From Stieleria magnilauensis (GTDB lineage Bacteria; Planctomycetota; Planctomycetia; Pirellulales; Pirellulaceae): a stretch of 64,000 nt of DNA. The notes under the pieces were generated by a model. That model was given only the letters and a program-made list of their open reading frames with translations. It did not search any database and was not told the origin of the DNA. The stretch spans positions 3,384,394-3,448,393 of the forward strand of contig CP036432.1 in assembly GCA_007753675.1 (NCBI GenBank). The letters are read 5' to 3'. Shown here piece after piece: positions 1-7,340 of this stretch. The number at the start of each line of letters is the position of its first letter. Positions within the stretch are counted from its first letter, which is position 1. The translations under genes were made by a program, and so were the position numbers.

Positions 1-1736
1 GCACCGACCCACGACAGGGGCGGATCGGACAGGCCGTCAAAGGTAAATTTCCAGGGCAACGGGGGCACGATCCGCACGCGGGCCGTCCCGGTGGCCTCGC
101 CCAACTGGGCGACGACCTGGACCCCGGTGTGAGCCGCGTCCGTCGCGGCGGTCAACTTGTTGCCGTCGATCGACGCCGCGCCGCCTTCGACTCGGAATGT
201 CACGCCGCTGGGTGTTTCCAATTTTTGTCCGATCGCGTTGAACACGTTGACCTTGTACTCGATCGACTCGCCGGGCTGGATCAAGGCTTCGACCGGAACG
301 ATCTGGACCTGAGCGATCTGCGTGTCCTCGGCAACAGGGCGTTCTTCCCCATAGGCGTCGCTCATCGATTGGTCGGACTGCTTGGCCGCCTCATTGCTGA
401 TGCAATACAGGTTCCGCGTGCTTTGGAAGTACAAGCGTCCGTCGGCGACGATCGGCGAGGCGACAAAGGATTCGCTGCGCAGTCGTCCGTCATTGATCAC
501 TTCGAACCCGTCGGCGATCGGCTTGACGATCGACCAACGACCATTTTCGGTCGTCACATAGATTTTACCGTCGGCGTACAACAGTGCCGATTTCTGGCGG
601 CTGTCGGCAAACCGTTCTTGTTCGACAATCGGTTCTCCCGTTTCGGCATCGAAGACCCACATCTTGCAGCGGTCATCGACCAGGTACAAACGCCCGTCGA
701 CGAGCACGGGTTCACTGAATCCCGCGACGACTTCGTACTGCTTCCACAGCTCACTGGCTTGGGTTTGATCGCCGGTGCCGGAAATTTTGACCGCCGCGAC
801 GGCGCCCATCACGTTGGCCCATTCGCCGACGTTCTCTTCATTGTGGCTGCAGAACACCTTGTCACCGACAACCAGGGGAGCGGCAAACAGGCCGCGGCGC
901 GACAATTCGTAGTTCCAGAGTTGCTTTCCGGTTCGCGGCTGAATGCCCCAGACCTGGCCGTCGCCAAAACCCATGATCAACTGTCGTTGACCGTCGATGG
1001 TTGTGATCGTCGGCGCAGAGTAAGACGTATCGTAGGGCAGATCACGCGTTCCGCTGAACCAAACGAATTCGCCCGTCAGCTTGTCCAGTGCCAGGATCCG
1101 GTGGTTGGGTTTGGCGTAGTCGCCCCAGTTGATGATGATCCCGCTAATGATCACCAAATCTTCGTGAACGATGGGAAAATTCGTCCGGCCGCCGTAGGTG
1201 CTGAGCATTCCGAATTGCTCGTGCAACGGGACCTGCCAAAGCGTCTCGCCCGTTTCCCCGTCCATGCACTGAAAGACGTCACAAGCGCCCAGAACATACA
1301 CGTTGCCCGATTCGGGATCGGCGACGACGCTGGTCCACCCGATCCGTTCTGCGGGGACATCGGACAGCCAGACGTTGTAGCTGTTTTCCCAAATCGTCTC
1401 GCCGGTCTTGGCATCGAGACAAACGACTTTCTCACCCTCACGCTCGGTGTCGGGTAGATGCCGCTGGATCGTGTAAAGCCGTCCCCCCATCACCACCGGG
1501 GTACAGAAACTGCCAATGTCTTCGCGTTTCCAAAGCAGATTGCTGCCGTCGCCTCCCTTGGAATCCCAGTCGTCGGGCAAACCGCTGACGTCGGCGGTCC
1601 CGTCCATGTTGGGGCCGCGCCAATAGGGCCAATCGGCCGCCGATGCGGCCACCCCGAGCCACAACATCGGGAGCATCAACAGGAAGGGGAACGCCGCATG
1701 GAGTCGACGTTGGAAGTCAAAAGTTGGTCGCGTCAT
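1..1736 (-). CDS. secreted PQQ-like beta-propeller protein, C-terminus beyond the window
   Basis: On the minus strand an open frame runs without a stop from the ATG at 1736 to the window edge (578 codons seen). It starts with basic residues and a hydrophobic run ending in AASAA, a Sec signal peptide, followed directly by WPYWRGP, the usual opening of planctomycetal PQQ-type propeller proteins. Blade-like segments recur (RLYTIQ, NVYVLG, TLWQVP, RLYLVD, IYVTTE). Near residue 470 the propeller gives way to a beta-rich part (VEALIQPGESIEYKV) that may be an Ig-like domain. It should act outside the cytoplasm. Such propellers often bind no PQQ, so no reaction is assigned. An in-frame ATG at 1787 exists but would bury the signal peptide. 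Confidence 0.85.
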   Translation of the reverse strand, partial: MTRPTFDFQRRLHAAFPFLLMLPMLWLGVAASAADWPYWRGPNMDGTADVSGLPDDWDSKGGDGSNLLWKREDIGSFCTPVVMGGRLYTIQRHLPDTEREGEKVVCLDAKTGETIWENSYNVWLSDVPAERIGWTSVVADPESGNVYVLGACDVFQCMDGETGETLWQVPLHEQFGMLSTYGGRTNFPIVHEDLVIISGIIINWGDYAKPNHRILALDKLTGEFVWFSGTRDLPYDTSYSAPTITTIDGQRQLIMGFGDGQVWGIQPRTGKQLWNYELSRRGLFAAPLVVGDKVFCSHNEENVGEWANVMGAVAAVKISGTGDQTQASELWKQYEVVAGFSEPVLVDGRLYLVDDRCKMWVFDAETGEPIVEQERFADSRQKSALLYADGKIYVTTENGRWSIVKPIADGFEVINDGRLRSESFVASPIVADGRLYFQSTRNLYCISNEAAKQSDQSMSDAYGEERPVAEDTQIAQVQIVPVEALIQPGESIEYKVNVFNAIGQKLETPSGVTFRVEGGAASIDGNKLTAATDAAHTGVQVVAQLGEATGTARVRIVPPLPWKFTFDGLSDPPLSWVG

Positions 1737-1840
1737 GGGAAGGCAAACAGGCAGGAAGGAAGATTGGGCAACGGACGAAGTGGGCATGGTCGCTATCTTA
1801 ACTGGACTGGCCGAGGTTCATGAGCCCTGTTCATGAGCCC

Positions 1841-2197
1841 TCAGTCGAAGTGTTCGTCGGCAGGGTCAAAATTGGGTAAGCAAACGATCACCACCTGCAT
1901 GCATCCGACCGCACGGTGTCGAGTGCCGGGGGGGATCAAAACCGAAGTCTTAGGACGTACAGGGTGCAATCGGCCGTCCAGCTCGATCGCGGCGTCATCG
2001 TCACACTCCAATACGACGTAAACCTCGGTGTGTTCGGTATGGTAGTGCGTCCGGGCGGATCGATCGATATTCGTCAAATGTACCGTACCGGGGAACTCGT
2101 CCCGGTCGTGAAACGCTCGACGCGCGATGCCACAGGGGCACTCGACCCCTGGCAGGGCGGTCAGATCGACAACGGCGGGGCCTCGATCAGGCATCTG
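1841..2197 (-). CDS. small cupin-domain protein
   Basis: A 118-residue single-domain cupin. The metal-binding motif 1 is visible as HYHTEHTEVYVVLE (H-x-H-x4-E), and motif 2 contributes the histidine in PPGTRHRAV. Both fall on the expected beta strands, so a metal-binding beta-barrel is likely. The frame stays open upstream to 2323, but those residues are Arg/Trp-rich and lie before the fold, so the Met at 2197 (MPDRGPAVVDL) is the better start. The substrate is unknown; small lone cupins include sugar isomerases, dioxygenases and ligand-binding proteins. No operon partner is seen: the neighbour at 1736 is on the same strand about 100 bases downstream. Confidence 0.7.
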   Translation of the reverse strand, partial: QMPDRGPAVVDLTALPGVECPCGIARRAFHDRDEFPGTVHLTNIDRSARTHYHTEHTEVYVVLECDDDAAIELDGRLHPVRPKTSVLIPPGTRHRAVGCMQVVIVCLPNFDPADEHFD

Positions 2198-2903
2198 GAC
2201 AGGTCTCCAACGCTCGAGAGTGGCAAATCTGTACGGATCCCTCCGCAAACGTCTGCCAATCCACGGCACACAGTACTGCAATGCACGGAACACGACGTGC
2301 CCCGTCAGTACAGCCGTTGCCATGCCCGCGATGCGGGCCGGCCCCCTGGTGGGCGACCCTGAAACGCCTCACGTGATCCGTGTCGCGATAGTTTATACCG
2401 TCCAGTCCGTTTGTTCCACGTGACCAACCCGGGTATCAGTTACCCCCCCCACATCGAGAGGAAATTACCTAGCCGTCAAAGCTTCGCAAGCTGGTGAAAA
2501 TAGAGTGGAACAGTAATCTCTGACCGTAACCGGTCCGATACGGTTAGTGATCCCAGCTGACAAATCGCCCCGACCGGGACGAGCCGTCAGCGAACGATCG
2601 ACCCAGAATTCCTCGTTGCACAGGACGCAACGGGGGATTTGAAAAGCGATTTTGCGTGCGGATTCGAATTGTCGATCAATTGGCAAGACGTTGTTCCACC
2701 ACGACGAATTGCCATCGAGCTGAACGAAGTCGGCGGGCTGTGTAACCCACACCGCGGTCCGTCCGTGCTCGAAGGGTGTATCAATCGGATGCGATCGCCG
2801 GCAACTTCGTCCAGCGAACGCACCCGAGTGGCAGTCGAATTCGACCAACATGACCCGCTTTTCAAATCGACCCGCGTAACAAACTAAGGGAGACGTGGCT
2901 CCG
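2198..2903. other. 706-base stretch without a recognisable gene
   Basis: This lies between the start of the cupin gene (minus) and the Cys-rich gene (plus), so it should hold the promoters of both divergent genes. No open frame here has plausible codon use or a recognisable protein, and I see no convincing -35/-10 pair, tRNA or stable hairpin. Confidence 0.4.
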
Positions 2904-3767
2904 ATGATACGGACACTGATGATGATGGCCCTCGTTCTTGGCACCACGACGTGTTGCCAGACACAAGGGATGGACTTGCTCCAAAAATTGATGAAGGGCT
3001 GCTCTAGCTCTTCTTGTTGTGACACCGGCTGTGCCGCTGCACCGTGTGGCTGTGAAGCACAACCCGCTTGTGGCTGCGAAGCCCCTTGTGGATGTGCCGA
3101 ACCCGCTTGCGGTTGCGAAGCACCCGCGTGTGGCTGTGCCGCTGAACCGGCTTGTGGCTGCGAAGTCGCTGGCCCGGCTTGTGGCTGCGAAGTCGCTGGC
3201 CCGGCTTGCTGCGAAACCGCTCCGGCTTGTGGCTGCGAAGTCGCTGCTCCTTGCTGTGACACCGCCCCGGCGTGTGGCTGCAGCAAGAAAAAGGGCGGAC
3301 TGCTGGCCCACCTGTTCGCTTGCAAGAAAAGCTCGTGCTGTGAACCGGCTTGTGGTTGCGAAACCGCTTGCTGCGAAACCGCTCCGGCTTGCGGCTGCGA
3401 AGTCGCTGCTCCTTGCTGCGAAACCGCTCCGGCATGTGGCTGCGAAGTCGCTGCCCCCTGCGGTTGCGACAGCGGCTGCGACTCGGCTTGCGGCTGCGGC
3501 TCCAAGAGCGGAGGCCTGTTGAAGAAACTCTTCGGCAACCTTCGCAAAAGCTCCTGCGGATGTGACAGCTGCTGCGACGCCCCGGCGTGCGACAGCGGTT
3601 GCGGATGCGGAGCAACCTACAGCGCCCCGATGGCTCCCGCACCGGCTCCGGCCGCTGCTCCCGCCACCGACGCAGCTCCCATGCCTCCCGCTCCGATCGT
3701 TGATCCGAGTGCGAGCATCTCACAAAAGCGTCGCGTCATTCAAGCCAGTGCCCGCTACGTCCGCTGA
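2904..3767 (+). CDS. secreted cysteine-rich repeat protein
   Basis: A 287-residue protein with a short hydrophobic signal peptide (MIRTLMMMALVLGTTT), then about 50 cysteines, close to one residue in five. They come in repeated short units (ACGCE, APCCET, CGCEV) rich in Ala, Pro and Glu. Two nearly matching basic/hydrophobic inserts (KKKGGLLAHLF and SKSGGLLKKLFGNL) break the array, and a Pro/Ala-rich tail closes the protein. Such a protein would be exported and could be disulfide cross-linked or bind metal; no enzymatic residues are seen. An in-frame GTG at 2895 lies too close to the Shine-Dalgarno sequence (AAGGGAG, 2886-2892), so the ATG at 2904 is chosen. A strong terminator follows. It may be an envelope structural protein, but this is inference from composition and signal peptide. 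Confidence 0.75.
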   Translation: MIRTLMMMALVLGTTTCCQTQGMDLLQKLMKGCSSSSCCDTGCAAAPCGCEAQPACGCEAPCGCAEPACGCEAPACGCAAEPACGCEVAGPACGCEVAGPACCETAPACGCEVAAPCCDTAPACGCSKKKGGLLAHLFACKKSSCCEPACGCETACCETAPACGCEVAAPCCETAPACGCEVAAPCGCDSGCDSACGCGSKSGGLLKKLFGNLRKSSCGCDSCCDAPACDSGCGCGATYSAPMAPAPAPAAAPATDAAPMPPAPIVDPSASISQKRRVIQASARYVR

Positions 3768-3830
3768 TAAAGCGAAACGTAGCAACCGGGTGATAAACCC
3801 GGCTGCTGGACTCTAGACGTGAACCGCGAA

Positions 3831-3867
3831 AGCGGCTCGGCAGTTCGCTGCCGAGCCGCTTTTTTTT
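3831..3867 (+). terminator. rho-independent terminator of the Cys-rich gene
   Basis: A perfect 12-bp stem (AGCGGCTCGGCA / TGCCGAGCCGCT) with a 6-base loop is followed by an unbroken run of T, 64 bases after the Cys-rich stop codon. It separates this gene from mrp. Confidence 0.9.
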
Positions 3868-3868
3868 C

Positions 3869-3896
3869 GTTTCAGGTTTCAGGTTTCAGGTTTCAG
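3869..3896 (+). repeat. four tandem copies of GTTTCAG
   Basis: Four head-to-tail copies of the 7-mer GTTTCAG directly follow the terminator. About 85 bases further, just before the mrp start, a related run of GGAACCTGGAACCC-type units occupies 3978-4003. Both are simple-sequence tracts in the leader of mrp; no function is known to me. Confidence 0.8.
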
Positions 3897-4010
3897 ATTT
3901 TCTTAGCTGGGTCCCACTTCTTTGACAAATCGTTACCCTGTACCCGACTGACCATCCAACTTGGCGTTGCCAACTTGGAACCTGGAACCCGGAACCTGGA
4001 ACTCGATAAC

Positions 4011-5105
4011 ATGTCCGAACTCTCCGAATCCTCCGTCCGCCAGCTTCTCGATGGGCACCCCGACCCCGAAACCGGACGCCCGATGGGCTCGATGGGACAA
4101 GTCGTCTCGGTCAGTCTGGACGGCCAGCATGCCAACATCCAACTCGGCCTCACCTCACACTCGCGTCCGATCCAAGACGATGTTCGCGACGCCGTGGAGG
4201 CAAAATTAGCCGCTGCCTTTCCCGGCATCCAAGTCGACCTGGAGTTCAAGACGCACGCCCGACCGGCCACCCGTGTCGGCCAAACGGCACTCCGCGCCAA
4301 AAGCGTGATCGCGGTCGGCAGCGGCAAGGGCGGCGTCGGCAAAAGCACCGTGGCGGCCTCAATCGCGCTGACGCTGCGGCGACTGGGCAGCCGAGTCGGT
4401 TTGATGGACGCCGATGTCTACGGCCCCAGCATTCCACACTTGCTCGGACTCTCCGGCCGCCCCGGTTTCAGCGAATCCAAGCGGATCGATCCGATCATGC
4501 TCGACGACAGCCCCGACCTGTCTCCGATGCCCGTGATGTCGATGGGATTTCTGGTGGACCCCAAAGAAGCCGTGATCTGGCGCGGCCCCATGCTGCACGG
4601 CTCGATCAACCAGTTCTTGGGCATGACCGAATGGGGTGAACTGGATTACCTGATCATCGACATGCCACCGGGAACCGGCGACGTCGCCTTGACGCTCTCG
4701 CAAGCCATTCCGCTGGCCGGTAGCGTCGTCGTTTGCACACCCCAAGAGGTCGCGCTGCTCGATGCCGTCAAAGCGATCGCAATGTTCCGAAAGGTCAACA
4801 TTCCGATCCTGGGTATGGTCGAAAACATGAGCGGCTTCCTGTGCCCCGATTGCGGCAAGACCTACGACATCTTTGGAGCCGGTGGAGCACGTGAGAAGGC
4901 CGAAGAGATGGACGTCCCCTTCCTCGGCGGCCTTCCGCTGGACATCAAACTGCGTGTCGCCGGGGACGAAGGCCGGCTGGCTGCGGTCCTCGCCGACGAC
5001 GAAGCCGCTCGAGCCCCGCTGGAACGCGTCAGCCAAGCGATGGTCCGCACCCTGGCCGCCCGCAATGCCGCCGCACCGCCCAAACCGACCCTGCCGACAC
5101 TCTGA
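4011..5105 (+). CDS. mrp: Mrp/ApbC-family iron-sulfur cluster carrier ATPase
   Basis: A 364-residue P-loop ATPase. Residues 1-85 form the MIP18/DUF59-like N-terminal domain found in many bacterial Mrp proteins. The deviant Walker A GKGGVGKS is at 105-112, a Walker-type DADVYGPS follows at about 133-140, and the MPPGTGD segment at 218-224. The cluster-binding CxxC is Cys278/Cys281 (CPDC). Members of the family bind a [4Fe-4S] cluster at a dimer interface and hand it to apo-proteins in the cytosol. The start at 4011 gives the normal family length; the upstream open frame runs over the repeat tracts. It seems to be transcribed alone. Confidence 0.93.
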   Translation: MSELSESSVRQLLDGHPDPETGRPMGSMGQVVSVSLDGQHANIQLGLTSHSRPIQDDVRDAVEAKLAAAFPGIQVDLEFKTHARPATRVGQTALRAKSVIAVGSGKGGVGKSTVAASIALTLRRLGSRVGLMDADVYGPSIPHLLGLSGRPGFSESKRIDPIMLDDSPDLSPMPVMSMGFLVDPKEAVIWRGPMLHGSINQFLGMTEWGELDYLIIDMPPGTGDVALTLSQAIPLAGSVVVCTPQEVALLDAVKAIAMFRKVNIPILGMVENMSGFLCPDCGKTYDIFGAGGAREKAEEMDVPFLGGLPLDIKLRVAGDEGRLAAVLADDEAARAPLERVSQAMVRTLAARNAAAPPKPTLPTL

Positions 5106-5283
5106 ACGAGTGCAACAGACGGTGAAAACATCGCCGAACGCGGGAAATCAGTGCTTCACAGCGATCCCCCGCAGGGTGGGCCTCGATTCGCCCGCCGCAA
5201 CTCCGTTTTCGGGTCGCAACCAACACGCTTGACCGCCTGTCAATTGAATCCACCATTTGGCATCCGCCGGTTGGCACCGGCCA

Positions 5284-5317
5284 TAAAAAAACCGCTCAGG
5301 GGTGACCCGAGCGGTTT
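5284..5317 (-). terminator. terminator of the KKKA-repeat gene
   Basis: On the minus strand AACCGCTC pairs with GAGCGGTT around a short loop and is followed by a run of T, 45 bases after the stop codon of the Lys/Ala-repeat gene. Confidence 0.8.
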
Positions 5318-5361
5318 GGTGGATGGATGGGGCCGATTGAGAATCGGCGAAGAGAAGCAGC

Positions 5362-5562
5362 TTACTTGCGCTTCTTGGCAGCCTTCTTCTTGGTTGCCTT
5401 CTTCTTGGTCGCCTTTTTCTTGGTTGCCTTCTTCTTGGCAGCCTTCTTCTTCACGGCCTTCTTCTTCACGGCCTTCTTCTTAGCAGCCTTCTTTTTGGTT
5501 GCCTTCTTCTTGGTTGCCTTCTTCTTGGCAGCCTTCTTCTTGGTTGCTTTCTTTTTAGCCAC
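5362..5562 (-). CDS. histone-H1-like Lys/Ala pentapeptide-repeat protein
   Basis: A 66-residue protein made almost only of pentapeptides of the form (A/T/V)KKKA, about 13 in a row, ending KKRK. This is the pattern of bacterial H1-like proteins (similar to Chlamydia Hc-type and other Lys/Ala-repeat tails), which bind DNA or RNA through charge. The start is taken as the GTG at 5562 because GGAGG lies seven bases upstream; the frame is open further upstream but without this ribosome site. There is no globular domain. The reverse strand reads AFFLV repeats, a mirror artefact. Repeat copy number may vary between strains because the DNA is itself a 15-base tandem repeat. Confidence 0.8.
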   Translation of the reverse strand: MAKKKATKKKAAKKKATKKKATKKKAAKKKAVKKKAVKKKAAKKKATKKKATKKKATKKKAAKKRK

Positions 5563-6257
5563 GTTTTTCCTCCGCGGAATTGGAAACGATGGCGAGTCAT
5601 TGTGACTTGCGTGGGAACGTTCCCCGACAAGCCACCGGCCACGGCTCACCATGCGTTAGTAAGTGACAGACAAACATTGAAGCCAGTTATCCAACGGACC
5701 AATCAATGCTGTCTGACGTAAACCTGCGGTATTTGTACGCGCTGCGTCAAATTCCGCAACATGTTTTCGGAAAAATTATGCTTGCAAGACACTTCGTTCC
5801 TGCTACCCCAACGCTGTTCATTGCGACCGAAGCAACGCTCGCAACGATCACGTTGAACCTTCGATGACAAGCGACGTGTCGGCGCATCGTTGCACCGATC
5901 GCGCCACGACCTCGTTGTGAGCGCGTTGACGCAAATATTGATACAGCAATGCGTTGTGCGCATTCGATGGAAACGCGAACGGACACAACAACGATGCGCT
6001 TCGTTGTCTTGATGTCGCGCGCAGCACTTGACATTCGATGACTTCATGCATGCTCGACAACACCATGCGCAGTGGTTGGAAGCGACATCAAACGCATGCA
6101 AAAGTTTTTGAGAAAAATTTTGCAACGAACCACTTGATCGAACTGTCTTAGCGCACTTTGTTGTCCATCTCGCGCGACTTTGTTGCACTGATGCGCGTGA
6201 TCGTTGGTTGCATCGCGCTACGTTTGATTGCACCGCGCTGCCGTTCGTTGCACCGCG
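5563..6257. other. 695 bases without a gene, odd word composition
   Basis: Between the KKKA gene and the M50 protease gene. From about 5700 to 6250 the sequence is dominated by recurring short words (TTGCACC, GCGC, CAACG, CATTCGATG, GTTGCA) and has an A/T-rich island (AAAAGTTTTTGAGAAAAATTTT, split at about 6099-6120). Frames are open on the minus strand but translate into Cys/Arg/His-rich strings with no domain and no gene-like third-position bias. I cannot say whether it is a structural RNA, a DNA-binding region or a decayed gene. Confidence 0.4.
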
Positions 6258-7064
6258 TTAGCGCCATCCGTTGTTCATCGGATTCAACATCTGGTAACTG
6301 CTGAAACCGAACATCAAGAAGAAGATGCCCATCATCGGTTGGCCATGGTTGAACGCATAGAACGCCAACAAGCCACTGCAGATCACACTGACCCATAGCG
6401 ATTGCGCGACTGTGCCACCATTGATCACAATCAGACTGCGCGCGATGCGTCCTCCATCGAGTGGCCAGACCGGAACAAGGTTCAACAACGCCCACAAGAC
6501 ACTCGGCAAGATGTAAAACGTCACCAGCGCCAGCATGCCTCGGCTGTCCATCACCGGGCCTTCGGTGACCCACGGAAGCGTCGCCAGAAACGATGGCATC
6601 CAACGGAACGCCGACACTTCGAAACCTGCCAACTTGACCGCCAGGATCACAACCAGTGCGGATAACAACTGAAACGCCGGCCCGGCTGCCGAAATGATCA
6701 ACTGTTCCTTCTCGCCGATCCGCGCAATCGATCGACCCGGCGTGTACGTGCTCGTCGGAATCGCCAGTCCGCCGAAGTGATACAGCACGATCGAGGACTG
6801 AATGCCGTAATGACGGAACGCCAAGGCATGCCCCAGCTCGTGAATCAAGATCGAAACGAGCAAACACAGCGCCCAAGCGATCATCAATGGCCCGACGCCG
6901 AGCGCTTCACTGGAAAAAGAACGGCACAGCGCGTAACCAAACACGACCGCACCCAACCAAAACGTCACCGCGATCCGGACCGGGAACCCCAGTAACGTGA
7001 AGCGGATGTCGTAAGCGGTCTCGGGGGGCTCGGATAACAGCATCGGGTATGCCTGTATGGACAA
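6258..7064 (-). CDS. M50-family intramembrane metalloprotease
   Basis: A 268-residue polytopic protein with the site-2-protease zinc motif HELGH at residues 75-79 in a membrane helix and the second motif PLDGG near residue 207, whose Asp is the third zinc ligand. Four to six hydrophobic segments are visible (about 30-48, 60-80, 118-137, 175-200, 218-250). There is no PDZ or CBS domain, so it belongs to the short, minimal type of peptidase M50 rather than RseP. Such enzymes cut membrane-anchored regulators; the substrate here is unknown. It is transcribed divergently from the DUF1592 gene. A second Met at residue 8 is a possible start. Confidence 0.85.
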   Translation of the reverse strand: MSIQAYPMLLSEPPETAYDIRFTLLGFPVRIAVTFWLGAVVFGYALCRSFSSEALGVGPLMIAWALCLLVSILIHELGHALAFRHYGIQSSIVLYHFGGLAIPTSTYTPGRSIARIGEKEQLIISAAGPAFQLLSALVVILAVKLAGFEVSAFRWMPSFLATLPWVTEGPVMDSRGMLALVTFYILPSVLWALLNLVPVWPLDGGRIARSLIVINGGTVAQSLWVSVICSGLLAFYAFNHGQPMMGIFFLMFGFSSYQMLNPMNNGWR

Positions 7065-7234
7065 TTTCTAGAGACGGTGCGGACAAATTCGAAAGACATT
7101 CGGCGTGGTCTGATTCGTCGGGCGGACCACAACCTTGCCCAGAATACCGCGTTGCGTCCCTTCTTCACAGTTCAGCAGCGGTCGATCCAAGCCTTCGCAC
7201 TCCAAAACGCATCGTGAACCCCTGGCCTCGCAGC

Positions 7235-7240
7235 TATAAT
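7235..7240 (+). promoter_or_regulatory. possible -10 element (TATAAT)
   Basis: An exact TATAAT lies about 100 bases before the DUF1592-type gene in the 276-base divergent region. The -35 position shows only a weak match, so this is a candidate only. Confidence 0.3.
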
Positions 7241-7340
7241 AGGAACTGCGGCGGTAACGACCCCTCCCGCCTTTCACACGGGTCGTGACACCTGCGATTC
7301 GCTGGATCGCCGCCCCCCGCCGCGCTCGATCCCACCTCCA

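Noticed and set aside
129-1457. A 442-codon open frame on the plus strand
   Set aside because: It is antisense to the propeller gene, which has a signal peptide, WPYWRGP and blade repeats; the plus-strand product has no recognisable domain.
2465-3723. Long minus-strand frames opposite the Cys-rich gene (Ser/Gln/His repeats)
   Set aside because: They mirror the repetitive DNA; the plus frame has a ribosome site, a signal peptide and a terminator.
5327-5605. AFFLV-repeat membrane-like protein on the plus strand
   Set aside because: It is the complement of the KKKA codons, and the minus frame has GGAGG and a terminator.
5703-6233. A 176-codon Cys/Arg/His-rich frame
   Set aside because: No domain, no gene-like codon pattern, and overlapping frames look the same; treated as non-coding.
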